Source of the DNA: Legionella quateirensis
Lineage (GTDB): Bacteria; Pseudomonadota; Gammaproteobacteria; Legionellales; Legionellaceae
DNA: 64,000 nucleotides
NCBI RefSeq assembly: GCF_001467955.1
Contig: NZ_LNYR01000038.1
Span: 83,161 to 147,160, forward strand
Reading direction: 5' to 3'
Made by a program: the position numbers and the translations under genes
In this document: positions 57,008 to 64,000 of the stretch, in pieces
Numbering within the stretch: the first letter of the stretch is position 1
How the letters are laid out: the number at the start of each line of letters is the position of its first letter
The notes under the pieces: model-generated
Seen by the model: only the letters and a program-made list of their open reading frames with translations
The model's database searches: none
What the model was told of the DNA's origin: nothing

Positions 57008-58270
57008 ATGAATCTTAGTGAACTTAAGCAATTAGCTATTGCTGACCTCGTTAATATCGCCCAGGAGATGGGAGTTGAAAACACCTCCCGTTTGCGCAAA
57101 CAAGACATTATTTTTGCTATTCTTAAGGCCCATGCTTTAAAAGGCGAAGACATCCACGGTGATGGTGTTTTAGAAGTTTTGACTGATGGTTTTGGTTTCT
57201 TGCGATCCGCGGATGGCTCTTATTTAGCCGGGCCAGATGACATTTATGTCTCACCGAGCCAAATCCGACGTTTTGGTCTTCGTTCTGGTGATACCATTTC
57301 TGGTAAAATCCGCCCACCTAAAGACAGTGAGCGCTATTTCGCTTTATTAAAAGTTGATCAGATAAATTATGACACACCAGACAGTGCAAAACGTAAGATA
57401 TTATTTGAAAACTTAACTCCTCTATTTGCTACGCAACGATTAGTGATGGAGCAAGGTAATGGCAGTACCGAGGATTTAACAGCCAGAGTTGTTGATCTTT
57501 GTGCACCATTTGGTCGTGGTCAGCGAGGTCTGATTGTTTCTCCGCCAAAAGCGGGTAAGACACTGATGCTGCAAAATATTGCTCGTTCTATAGAAAAGAA
57601 TTATCCGGAATGTTACCTCATTGTATTGCTTATCGATGAGCGTCCTGAAGAAGTTACCGAAATGCAGCGCTCTGTGAAGGGTGAAGTAGTTGCCAGTACT
57701 TTTGATGAGCCAGCAAATCGTCACGTTCAAGTGGCTGAAATGGTTATTGAAAAAGCGAAACGGTTGGTTGAACATAAACGAGATGTTGTTATTCTGCTTG
57801 ATTCCATTACCCGTCTGGCACGAGCTTATAATACTGTTGTTCCTTCCTCAGGTAAGGTCTTAACCGGTGGTGTTGATGCGAATGCATTACAACGTCCCAA
57901 ACGCCTGTATGGTGCTGCACGAAATATTGAAGAAGGTGGTAGTTTGACTATTATTGCTACGGCTTTGGTAGACACCGGTTCAAAAATGGACGAAGTGATT
58001 TATGAAGAGTTCAAGGGTACCGGTAATATGGAGATCCATTTGAGCCGTAATATCGCTGAGCGTCGTGTATTCCCAGCAATTAACATTAACCGTTCTGGAA
58101 CGCGTCGTGAAGATTTGTTATTAAGTCCAGAAGATTTACAGCGTACCTGGATATTACGTAAAATCCTGCAGTCTATGGATGAGTGTGATGCCATTGAATT
58201 CCTCTTGGAGCGTATGAAAAATCATAAAACGAACGCTGAGTTTTTTGATGCAATGAAAAGACAAGAGTAA
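57008..58270 (+). CDS. rho: Transcription termination factor Rho
   Basis: A 420-residue hexameric RNA/DNA helicase. ATG 57008 ([10 protein letters not shown]) aligns with E. coli Rho (419 aa). RNA-binding cold-shock domain [20 protein letters not shown], Walker A PPKAGKT, Walker [18 protein letters not shown], the Q-loop [18 protein letters not shown] and R-loop [11 protein letters not shown] are all intact. The long leader is the normal place for autogenous attenuation in this gene. Confidence 0.98.
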   Translation: MNLSELKQLAIADLVNIAQEMGVENTSRLRKQDIIFAILKAHALKGEDIHGDGVLEVLTDGFGFLRSADGSYLAGPDDIYVSPSQIRRFGLRSGDTISGKIRPPKDSERYFALLKVDQINYDTPDSAKRKILFENLTPLFATQRLVMEQGNGSTEDLTARVVDLCAPFGRGQRGLIVSPPKAGKTLMLQNIARSIEKNYPECYLIVLLIDERPEEVTEMQRSVKGEVVASTFDEPANRHVQVAEMVIEKAKRLVEHKRDVVILLDSITRLARAYNTVVPSSGKVLTGGVDANALQRPKRLYGAARNIEEGGSLTIIATALVDTGSKMDEVIYEEFKGTGNMEIHLSRNIAERRVFPAININRSGTRREDLLLSPEDLQRTWILRKILQSMDECDAIEFLLERMKNHKTNAEFFDAMKRQE

Positions 58271-58296
58271 TTAAAAGTATTGTTAGCACAAGCAAG

Positions 58297-58342
58297 AACT
58301 CGGCGTTGGTGGTAAGTTCACCGCCAACTGCGCCGGGTTCCA
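58297..58342 (+). terminator. Possible hairpin after rho
   Basis: CGGCG and TGGTGGT on the left pair with ACCGCCA and CGCCG on the right around AAGTTC, with outer AAC/GTT. There is no T-tract, so it may only be a 3'-end stabiliser. Confidence 0.4.
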
Positions 58343-58350
58343 CCCTAGTG

Positions 58351-58373
58351 TATACATTACTGAGTAATGTATA
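58351..58373. promoter_or_regulatory. Perfect 10-bp palindrome upstream of ubiD
   Basis: TATACATTAC-TGA-GTAATGTATA, 38 bases before the ubiD start. It could be an operator or an mRNA hairpin; no regulator is known to me. Confidence 0.4.
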
Positions 58374-58411
58374 GGAACAAAATAGTGTAATCCTTTTGAG
58401 TTAAATCACTA

Positions 58412-59878
58412 ATGAACTACTCTGATCTAAGAGACTTTATCGCACAACTCGAATCACGTGACCTATTAAAGCGAATTGATTATCCGGTATCGCCTTATCT
58501 TGAAATGACTGCCATCAGTGATAGAGTGCTGCGTTCTGGTGGTCCTGCTCTGCTCTTTACTAATACTCCTAATCATCGAATGCCGGTTTTGACCAACCTG
58601 TTTGGTACGGTTGACCGTGTTGCAATGGGCATGGGTGAGGAGTCGATCACCGCACTAAGGGATGTTGGTAAATTATTAGCAGCTTTAAAAGAACCAGAAC
58701 CTCCCAAGGGGATTAAAGATCTGTTCAGTAAGTTGTCTTTATTAAAACCTGCCATGACTTTGGCACCCAAATATGTAAGCGGCGCTGAATGTCAGACTCA
58801 TGTATGGGAAAAGGATGAAGTGGATTTAACTATGCTGCCCATCCAAACCTGCTGGTCTGGTGATGTTGCACCTCTAATTACATGGGGAATGGTCACTACA
58901 AAAGGTCCGAATCAAACCCGTGAAAATATGGGGATATATCGCCAACAATTATTGAGTAAAAATAAATTAATCATGCGCTGGCTTTCTCATCGAGGCGGTG
59001 CATTAGACTATCAGGCCTGGCAGAAATCCAATCCAGGCGAGCGTTTTCCTGTTGCTGTGACTCTGGGCGCTGACCCGGCAACTATTCTGGCTGCTGTGAC
59101 CCCGGTTCCAGATTCTCTGTCTGAGTATGCTTTTGCTGGTTTGTTGCGAGGTCAACGCACTCGATTGACACGATGTATTGGTAATGAATTGCATGTTCCA
59201 GCCAGCGCGGAAATAATATTGGAAGGGTATCTTGAACCAGGTATAGAAGCACCCGAAGGTCCTTATGGAGATCACACGGGTTATTTTAATGAAGTACAAT
59301 CCTTTCCGGTTTTTACCGTAGAGCGGATAACACATCGAGATAAACCCATTTATCTGAGCACCTATACTGGAAGACCACCCGATGAACCCGCAATATTAGG
59401 TGTTGCGTTAAATGAATTGTTTATTCCGTTATTACAAAAACAGTTTCCTGAAATAGTCGATTTTTATTTACCGCCAGAAGGCTGTTCTTATCGTTTGGCT
59501 GTTGTCACAATTAAAAAAGAATACCCCGGTCATGCTAAGAGAGTTATGATGGCCGTCTGGTCTTTCTTGCGACAATTCATGTACACCAAATTTGTCATTG
59601 TATGTGATGATGATGTGGATGCCAGAAATTGGCAGGATGTGATTTGGGCCATTACTACACGAATGGATCCAGCACGTGATACAGTAATGATTGAGAATAC
59701 GCCTATAGATTATCTGGATTTTGCTTCTCCTGTCTCTGGTTTGGGATCAAAAATGGGAATGGATGCAACCAGTAAATGGGCTGGAGAAACGCAAAGAGAA
59801 TGGGGAAGGCCAATACAAATGGATGAGGAAGTTTTAAAAAAGGTGAATGGATATTGGTCTTCACTAGGATTAGATTAA
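58412..59878 (+). CDS. ubiD: 4-hydroxy-3-polyprenylbenzoate decarboxylase
   Basis: A 488-residue prenyl-FMN-dependent decarboxylase of ubiquinone synthesis. Blocks: [45 protein letters not shown] (18 residues of which are typical), [25 protein letters not shown] with the catalytic Glu-Arg-Glu region, and [15 protein letters not shown]. Length matches E. coli UbiD (497). Its stop overlaps the next start (TAATG). Confidence 0.96.
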   Translation: MNYSDLRDFIAQLESRDLLKRIDYPVSPYLEMTAISDRVLRSGGPALLFTNTPNHRMPVLTNLFGTVDRVAMGMGEESITALRDVGKLLAALKEPEPPKGIKDLFSKLSLLKPAMTLAPKYVSGAECQTHVWEKDEVDLTMLPIQTCWSGDVAPLITWGMVTTKGPNQTRENMGIYRQQLLSKNKLIMRWLSHRGGALDYQAWQKSNPGERFPVAVTLGADPATILAAVTPVPDSLSEYAFAGLLRGQRTRLTRCIGNELHVPASAEIILEGYLEPGIEAPEGPYGDHTGYFNEVQSFPVFTVERITHRDKPIYLSTYTGRPPDEPAILGVALNELFIPLLQKQFPEIVDFYLPPEGCSYRLAVVTIKKEYPGHAKRVMMAVWSFLRQFMYTKFVIVCDDDVDARNWQDVIWAITTRMDPARDTVMIENTPIDYLDFASPVSGLGSKMGMDATSKWAGETQREWGRPIQMDEEVLKKVNGYWSSLGLD

Positions 59879-60573
59879 TGAATGAAAAAATAGTTCAGGC
59901 TCAGGTTGAAACCATTTCTCCATTGACAGACAGTATCATGCAGTTGGTTTTAAACCCTGCTGAATACGTTTCATATCAGGCTGGCCAATACCTGCAGATT
60001 CTTTTTAGTGATGAGGAATTGAGTTATTCCATTGCCAATGCCCCATTAGGTTCACATAAATATGAATTACATATTCGTCATAGTCTGGAAAATCCGTACA
60101 ATCAACGACTGTTTTCCCATATAAAAGAGCATGGAGAGGTAACTATCCGCCTGCCTTATGGTAACTGCAGCATTAATGATTTAGATAGCGATAGGCCCAT
60201 TTTATTTATAGCCGGAGGTACAGGTTTTGCACCGGTTAAAGCAATGATTGAACAACTGTTAGCAACTACAGATGCTCGATCCTTTGAGTTAATTTGGGGG
60301 GCTCGATCACGAAGTGATTTGTATATGGATGAAAAGGTGACTCATTGGCAGAATCATGCCAGTAGATTCAAATATTTTTCGTTATTATCTGATGAAAGCA
60401 ATGAGACCCTTGCTTCTTGTGCGCTGACTCGACATGCAAATGATCTGAATGATTGGCAAATAGTACTGAGTGGTCCTTTTGACATGGTCTACAGTACGCG
60501 TGATGTGTTAGTGAGTAATGGTGTATCGCCTGCTCACCTGTTTTCAGATGCCTTTGCTTTTGAATCCAGGTAA
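59878..60573 (+). CDS. NAD(P)H-flavin reductase (Fre-like)
   Basis: A 231-residue member of the ferredoxin-NADP reductase fold: FAD/FMN domain with YSIANAPL, and NAD-binding FIAGGTGFAPVKAMIEQ and LSGPFDMV. There is no [2Fe-2S] domain, as in E. coli Fre (233), which supplies reduced flavin. The tie to ubiD by a one-base stop-start overlap fits a role supplying reduced FMN for prenyl-FMN synthesis, since ubiD and fre are adjacent in other Gammaproteobacteria. Confidence 0.88.
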   Translation: MNEKIVQAQVETISPLTDSIMQLVLNPAEYVSYQAGQYLQILFSDEELSYSIANAPLGSHKYELHIRHSLENPYNQRLFSHIKEHGEVTIRLPYGNCSINDLDSDRPILFIAGGTGFAPVKAMIEQLLATTDARSFELIWGARSRSDLYMDEKVTHWQNHASRFKYFSLLSDESNETLASCALTRHANDLNDWQIVLSGPFDMVYSTRDVLVSNGVSPAHLFSDAFAFESR

Positions 60574-60614
60574 AGCAATTTAAAGATAATCGGGAAAATT
60601 AAAGGAGAGGATTG

Positions 60615-60809
60615 ATGCAGACTTTATATCAAATTTTAGGAGTGATAGGCGCAATAATGATCGTATTTGTTTTGTATCGCGTCATTAAGGGAAGTCCTGA
60701 TCAATTCAGTAAAGAAAATTTGAGTAAAAGTGCGTTAACCATGGGTGTATTAGCGCTGATCTTAATTGGTTTTATCGCATTGTTGGTTCTGATGTTGAGG
60801 AGTACCTAA
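60615..60809 (+). CDS. Small two-helix membrane protein
   Basis: A 64-residue protein with two membrane helices (about 4-24 and 42-62) separated by a short charged loop (KGSPDQFSKENLSK). ATG 60615 has a strong GGAGAGG. Follows the flavin reductase by 41 bases, so likely in the same transcript. Function unknown. Confidence 0.65.
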   Translation: MQTLYQILGVIGAIMIVFVLYRVIKGSPDQFSKENLSKSALTMGVLALILIGFIALLVLMLRST

Positions 60810-60835
60810 GTCGCTTCGCAATTCGTCCGACCAAC

Positions 60836-61003
60836 GTCATCTCCAACTCAGTGAGCTATCTCCTGAGAGTGGCACAGTGCCTGCATTTGGAGATCCTTCA
60901 CTACGTTCAGGACGACGAAACAAGGAACCACGTCATCTCGAACACAGTGAGAGATCTCCTGCAATTGGAACGGTGCCTGCTTTTGAGCTCCTTCACTAAG
61001 CTT
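60836..61003. repeat. Two tandem copies of a CGTCATCTCG-type dispersed repeat
   Basis: Copy one (60836-60918) and copy two (60932-61003) share CGTCATCTC-AAC-CAGTGAG, ATCTCCTG, GGTGCCTGC-TTTG and TCCTTCACTA, with different decay. They stand head to tail. No coding capacity. Confidence 0.65.
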
Positions 61004-61012
61004 ACATCGCAC

Positions 61013-61324
61013 TTAATGTTTGGCATTGGTAATACGATAACTCCCTTCCTGTTCTCTCAAATAATGATGAATATTGGGATTATTGATGGGCAGGTGGCTG
61101 GGATCCGCAATTAACATGCACTCTTCAACATAGGTTACCTGACTGCTGTCATCAACCAATAAACGATACCATGGATTACGTGTAGCAAATTCACGTTGGC
61201 TTGCCTGTGGATTGTAGGTTCCTGAAGCCTGGAATATAGGATCTATATCCACCACAATAGCTCTGTAACGGATGCGTTTATGAATAACCAAATCCCCAAT
61301 GTTAAATTTAGCAATTTTATCCAT
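61013..61324 (-). CDS. hspQ: Heat shock protein HspQ (hemimethylated-DNA-binding YccV type)
   Basis: A 103-residue protein. KFNIGDLVIHKRIRYRAIVVDIDP, then NPWYRLLVDDSSQVTYVEECML are the YccV/HspQ signature blocks; E. coli HspQ (105 aa) modulates Lon and binds hemimethylated DNA. ATG 61324 follows AAGGTG. The in-frame upstream extension is not favoured. Confidence 0.9.
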   Translation of the reverse strand: MDKIAKFNIGDLVIHKRIRYRAIVVDIDPIFQASGTYNPQASQREFATRNPWYRLLVDDSSQVTYVEECMLIADPSHLPINNPNIHHYLREQEGSYRITNAKH

Positions 61325-61392
61325 CGTCAGCACCTTTTTTGAGCGTCGTGATGAATATATCGGTAAATTGTTCAATAGCTTGAATTAATTTG

Positions 61393-61449
61393 CAGGAGTT
61401 ACGATAAAGTTCCAATCTCTTCGTTAACTTTGGGGTTTACGTAAGTTCT
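61393..61449. repeat. CAGGACTTACG-family relic, copy 3
   Basis: CAGGAGTTACGATAAA on the left and GTTTACGTAAGTTCT on the right form imperfect inverted ends of a 57-bp relic between hspQ and tatC. Confidence 0.4.
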
Positions 61450-61457
61450 AAATATAT

Positions 61458-62147
61458 TCACGCGAACATAATGGCCAGAATGATGCCCAGCTCATATAAA
61501 ACACACAAGGGTAAAGCCAGCATTAATTGCGACAACACATCCGGGGGGGTAAGCAGCATTCCCACAGTGAAGGCACTTACTATAACGTAAGGTCTGATAT
61601 TTTTAAGTGTGATTACATCGATTAAATTTAAACGGACAAGTACAAGGCAAATTAATGGCACTTGGAAGCTAAAACCAAATAACATTAACATTCGAGTAAT
61701 AAAATCCAGGGTATAAGCCATATCCGGCATCAAGCGTACCCCTTCGGGAAGGGCATGAGCAAAAAATTGAAACATAAATGGTAGAATCAGGAAAAAACAG
61801 AATATCACCCCGATAGCGAACAACACCATACTGATAACGATTGCGCCACCTAATTGATCTTTCTCATTTTTATAGAGTCCAGGACTGATAAAGCGCCAAA
61901 TGTGGTATAGAGCAAAAGGAGCGCTGAGTAATATCGCAGTATCAGCAGCAAGTTTAAGTGGGGTAAAGACAGAAGAGGTAATCTGAGTTGCGATTAGCCC
62001 TTCCTGCTTAGGCAGGGATTTGAGTAATGGTGATACTAAAAAGTGAAACAGATCCGCTGCCATGAAAAAAAATAAAAAGAATAGGGCACCGAACCAGATT
62101 AAGGTATAAAGCGCGCGGCGTCTTAATTCAATCAGATGAATTAACAT
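61458..62147 (-). CDS. tatC: Twin-arginine translocase subunit TatC
   Basis: A 229-residue inner-membrane protein with six helices, the Tat signal-peptide receptor. Start LIHLIELRRRALYTLIWF is the canonical N-terminal HLxELRxR motif; then PLKLAADTAIL, FISPGLYKNEK and the later conserved FGFSFQVPLI. It is shorter than E. coli TatC (258) by a trimmed C-terminus. tatA and tatB are not adjacent; a separate tatC locus is known in Legionella. Confidence 0.93.
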   Translation of the reverse strand: MLIHLIELRRRALYTLIWFGALFFLFFFMAADLFHFLVSPLLKSLPKQEGLIATQITSSVFTPLKLAADTAILLSAPFALYHIWRFISPGLYKNEKDQLGGAIVISMVLFAIGVIFCFFLILPFMFQFFAHALPEGVRLMPDMAYTLDFITRMLMLFGFSFQVPLICLVLVRLNLIDVITLKNIRPYVIVSAFTVGMLLTPPDVLSQLMLALPLCVLYELGIILAIMFA

Positions 62148-62203
62148 GGATTTTGTTGGCCTGGATAGAATAGATAATAGAATAAACTATAAATCAGTAT
62201 CTT

Positions 62204-62232
62204 CCTATTGCCTGCATAAATCGGGCAATAGG
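62204..62232 (-). terminator. Hairpin between panD and tatC
   Basis: CCTATTGCC pairs with GGCAATAGG across a short loop. Confidence 0.55.
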
Positions 62233-62244
62233 ATGAACAGCATG

Positions 62245-62649
62245 TTACACCATAGCGCAGGAGCTTCTATTTTTAACCCCAACGACTTCGGGTCTAATTT
62301 CTTTTAAGCGATTAAACTGATCCACAAACACTACTGTAGGTACCAGCGCGGCACAGTCTTCTTCCAACACTTGGGTGAATGAGGCAATAATGACCAAGTC
62401 TCCAGGGGTCACCAAATGAGCCGCGGCACCATTAACACAAATATCGGTTGAACCTTTTTCCCCGGTAATGGCATAGGTTTCAAAACGGGTTCCTGCAGTG
62501 ATATTCCAGACATTTACTGCTTCATAAGGAAGAATGTTTGCTGCTTTTAGTAATTCTGGAGAAATGGTGATACTGCCTTCGTATTCTAAATCGGCTTGAG
62601 TTACATAAGCACGGTGAATTTTAGATTTAAGCATTTTTCTATATGCCAT
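62245..62649 (-). CDS. panD: Aspartate 1-decarboxylase proenzyme
   Basis: A 134-residue pyruvoyl enzyme that makes beta-alanine for pantothenate and CoA. MLKSKIHRAYVTQADLEYEGSITI contains the Gly-Ser self-cleavage site (YEG/S); the conserved NVWNITAGTRFETYAI and GAAAHLV-PGDLVII follow. ATG 62649 (MAYRKMLKSKIHR) matches the E. coli start; an in-frame upstream extension would add a hydrophobic stretch not seen in PanD. Cleavage yields small beta and larger alpha chains. Confidence 0.94.
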   Translation of the reverse strand: MAYRKMLKSKIHRAYVTQADLEYEGSITISPELLKAANILPYEAVNVWNITAGTRFETYAITGEKGSTDICVNGAAAHLVTPGDLVIIASFTQVLEEDCAALVPTVVFVDQFNRLKEIRPEVVGVKNRSSCAMV

Positions 62650-62867
62650 GGTACAAATTCCTAAAATGAGTGAGAATAAAAGGATGATCACATCAGCCTT
62701 GTTCATTTTGGCCGATTTTACATCATTATCCGTTGCCTAGGCCAGATAAATTTTGCTGATTATGCAATTCAATGATTCGTGTTGCAGGTCATACGCAATT
62801 TAGGAAACTGTTTCATGGAATGTACATTATGAGTTTCTTAAGGTCTATTGATAATTCGATTTTTATA

Positions 62868-63147
62868 TATCACCCTCTGCAGCCCATCTCCGTCGCCTTT
62901 AGCACTCCATTCTCGTCACCTTCCACACCCAATTTCCGGTACCCTTTGCAGCCCATTCCCGGTACCCTCTGCAGCCGATTCCCGTCACTCTCTGCACCTC
63001 ATCCCCGTCACTCTCCGCATTCCATTCCCGTCACCCTCCGCATTCCATTCCCGTCACCCTCCGCATTCCATTCCCGTCACCCTCCGCACTCAATTTACGT
63101 CACCCTCCGCACCCAATCTACGTCACCCTCCGCGAAGGCGGAGGGTC
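62868..63147. repeat. 23-bp tandem repeat array 1 with terminal hairpin
   Basis: Eleven consecutive 23-bp units (first at 62868, the rest in phase from 62891) of consensus CGTCACCCTCCGCAnnnnATTCC. Units decay to the left and are most regular at 63006-63120. The twelfth position is a hairpin, 63121-63147, CACCCTCCGC-GAA-GGCGGAGGGT. Because 23 is not a multiple of 3, all frames stay open, which is an artefact and not coding. Confidence 0.9.
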
Positions 63148-63333
63148 CATATATGGTCCGTCCAATACCGAAAATCATAAAAAAATTCATATCAATACAT
63201 TGCAACCAATAAAAAAGGAAACGATATTTTCTCGTAGTATATTAAATTTTATTAAAAGGATTGGGGGACTCACGGATAATGTACTGATGTGAATGATAAA
63301 GAATGGACCCTCCGCCTTCGCGGAGGGTGACGG
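63121..63333. repeat. Hairpin-core-hairpin module, copy A
   Basis: Two inward hairpins (CCTCCGCGAAGGCGGAGG at 63127 and CCTCCGCCTTCGCGGAGG at about 63309) flank a 157-bp AT-rich core from 63149 to 63305. It matches copy B (63696-63908) at all but three positions. The core encodes nothing recognisable and has the proportions of an insertion-type or structural element. Confidence 0.85.
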
Positions 63334-63348
63334 ACTGCAGCCGATTCC

Positions 63349-63723
63349 CGCCACTCTCTGCACCTCATCCCCGTCACTCTCCGCACTCAATTTACGTCAC
63401 CCTCTGCACCCCATCCCCGTCACCCTCCGCACTCCATTCCCGGTACCCTCTGCAGCCCATTCCCGTTACCCTCTGCACTCCATTCCCGGTACCCTCTGCA
63501 GCCCATTCCCGTCACTCTCTGCACCTCATCCCCGTCACTCTCCGCGCTCAATCTTACGTCACCCTCTGCACCCCATTCCCGTCACCCTCTGCACCCCATT
63601 CCCGTCACCCTCCGCACTCCATTCCCGTCACTCTCTGCACCTCATCCCCGTCACTCTCCGCGCTCAATCTTACGTCACCCTCTGCACCCTATCCCCGTCA
63701 CCCTCCGCGAAGGCGGAGGGTCC
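63349..63723. repeat. 23-bp tandem repeat array 2 with terminal hairpin
   Basis: Fifteen units from 63349, period 23 bp except two 24-bp units (63533 and 63649), ending in the hairpin at 63696-63723. Unit types recur in order: the five-unit block beginning at 63510 (CGTCACTCTCTGCACCTCAT) is partly repeated at 63626, so the array grew in multi-unit steps. Confidence 0.9.
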
Positions 63724-63908
63724 ATATATGGTCCGTCCAATACCGAAAATCATAAAAAAATTCATATCAATACATTGCAACCAATAAAAAAGGAAACGAT
63801 ATTTTCTCGTAATATATTAAATTATATTAAAAGGATTGGGGGACTCACGAATAATGTACTGATGTGAATGATAAAGAATGGACCCTCCGCCTTCGCGGAG
63901 GGTGACGG
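63696..63908. repeat. Hairpin-core-hairpin module, copy B
   Basis: Near-identical to copy A at a 575-bp offset; the three differences are in CGTAATAT, AAATTATATT and CACGAATA. Continues directly into array 3. Confidence 0.85.
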
Positions 63909-64000
63909 GGATAGGGTGCAGAGGGTGACGAGAATTGGGTGTGGAGGGTGACGAGAATTGGGTGTGGAGGGTGACGAGAATTGGGTGTGGAGGGTGACGA
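63898..64000. repeat. 23-bp tandem repeat array 3, inverted, cut by the window edge
   Basis: Units of GAGGGTGACGAGAATTGGGT-GTG start at 63898, 63921, 63944, 63967 and 63990 (partial). This is the reverse complement of the array 1 unit type (CGTCACCCTCCACACCCAAT-TCT), so the arrays point outward from the core. Confidence 0.9.

Noticed and set aside
62650..62706. 19-residue hydrophobic N-terminal extension of PanD
   Set aside because: PanD is cytosolic and the ATG at 62649 aligns with other PanD starts with an RBS upstream; the extension is an in-frame artefact.
62772..63787. Long overlapping ORFs of Pro/Ser/His-rich repeats in several frames (150-164 codons)
   Set aside because: They lie wholly in the 23-bp satellite. 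The unit length is not a multiple of three, so every frame cycles through the same stop-free sequence; no RBS or conserved start.
62868..64000. CRISPR array
   Set aside because: Units are contiguous 23-bp copies without unique spacers of constant length, and there are no cas genes.
1..64000. Prophage, ICE or toxin-antitoxin island
   Set aside because: No integrase, transposase, phage structural, conjugation or TA genes are visible; only small non-autonomous repeats.

Overview
The window is a chromosomal segment of a Legionella species (Gammaproteobacteria, about 38-40 % GC by eye). The assignment rests on five tandem copies of the Legionella major outer membrane protein (conserved start [17 protein letters not shown] after the signal peptide), a ProA/Msp-like M4 zinc protease, an LbtU-type siderophore porin, effector-like proteins (one preceded by a textbook PmrA box), and the trxA-rho-ubiD-flavin reductase order known from Legionella. 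I cannot name the species.

Layout. 1-8.3 kb: a partial DUF2520/Rossmann gene, a secreted metalloprotease, and two large effector-like genes, the second with a lipid-kinase-like catalytic signature. 8.4-17.3 kb: psd, then a tightly overlapping seven-gene operon (Rieske oxygenase, two GNAT-like acyltransferases, a GH3-type acyl-adenylating enzyme, a PAP2-desaturase fusion, a second desaturase, an alpha/beta hydrolase). It looks like an undescribed lipid or amide biosynthetic pathway and is the most unusual coding region here. 17.3-27.6 kb: housekeeping genes (tRNA-Leu, Sua5/TsaC, malic enzyme, GDPD, dgkA, argD, sodB, grxD, peroxiredoxin, rnt-pyrC and divergent motY). 27.9-35.1 kb: five MOMP paralogues and an LbtU-type porin. 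35.4-42.9 kb: NfeD-slipin, dcd, ihfB, a membrane-anchored Dot1-like methyltransferase with a coiled-coil partner, a PmrA-box effector candidate, and a cysteine synthase/CBS-type gene. 43.0-46.5 kb: secreted, lipoprotein and outer-membrane barrel genes. 46.8-51.7 kb: lipid A genes lpxA-lpxD, convergent lpxB, and two LpxL-like acyltransferases. 51.8-62.7 kb: an MFS transporter, two small lipoproteins, fumC, rsmE, trxA, rho, ubiD, a flavin reductase, hspQ, tatC and panD.

Non-coding structure. Several small palindromic repeat families recur between genes: a TGTTGACA-ended family (four copies or relics), a CAGGACTTACG-ended family (three copies, one inside the leader of the first MOMP gene), a 178-bp element near 5.2 kb, and tandem copies of a CGTCATCTCG-type repeat near 60.9 kb. 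The right end (62.87-64.0 kb) is a striking composite: 23-bp tandem arrays ending in a perfect hairpin, a 157-bp AT-rich core, and a second hairpin, duplicated at an offset of 575 bp and entering an inverted array at the window edge.

How the genes fit together. The window is mostly an envelope and host-interaction neighbourhood: lipid A synthesis and acylation, phospholipid metabolism (psd, dgkA, GDPD), porins, iron uptake, secreted protease and effectors, set among conserved metabolic genes. All functions are inferred by reading the sequence; no database search was run.
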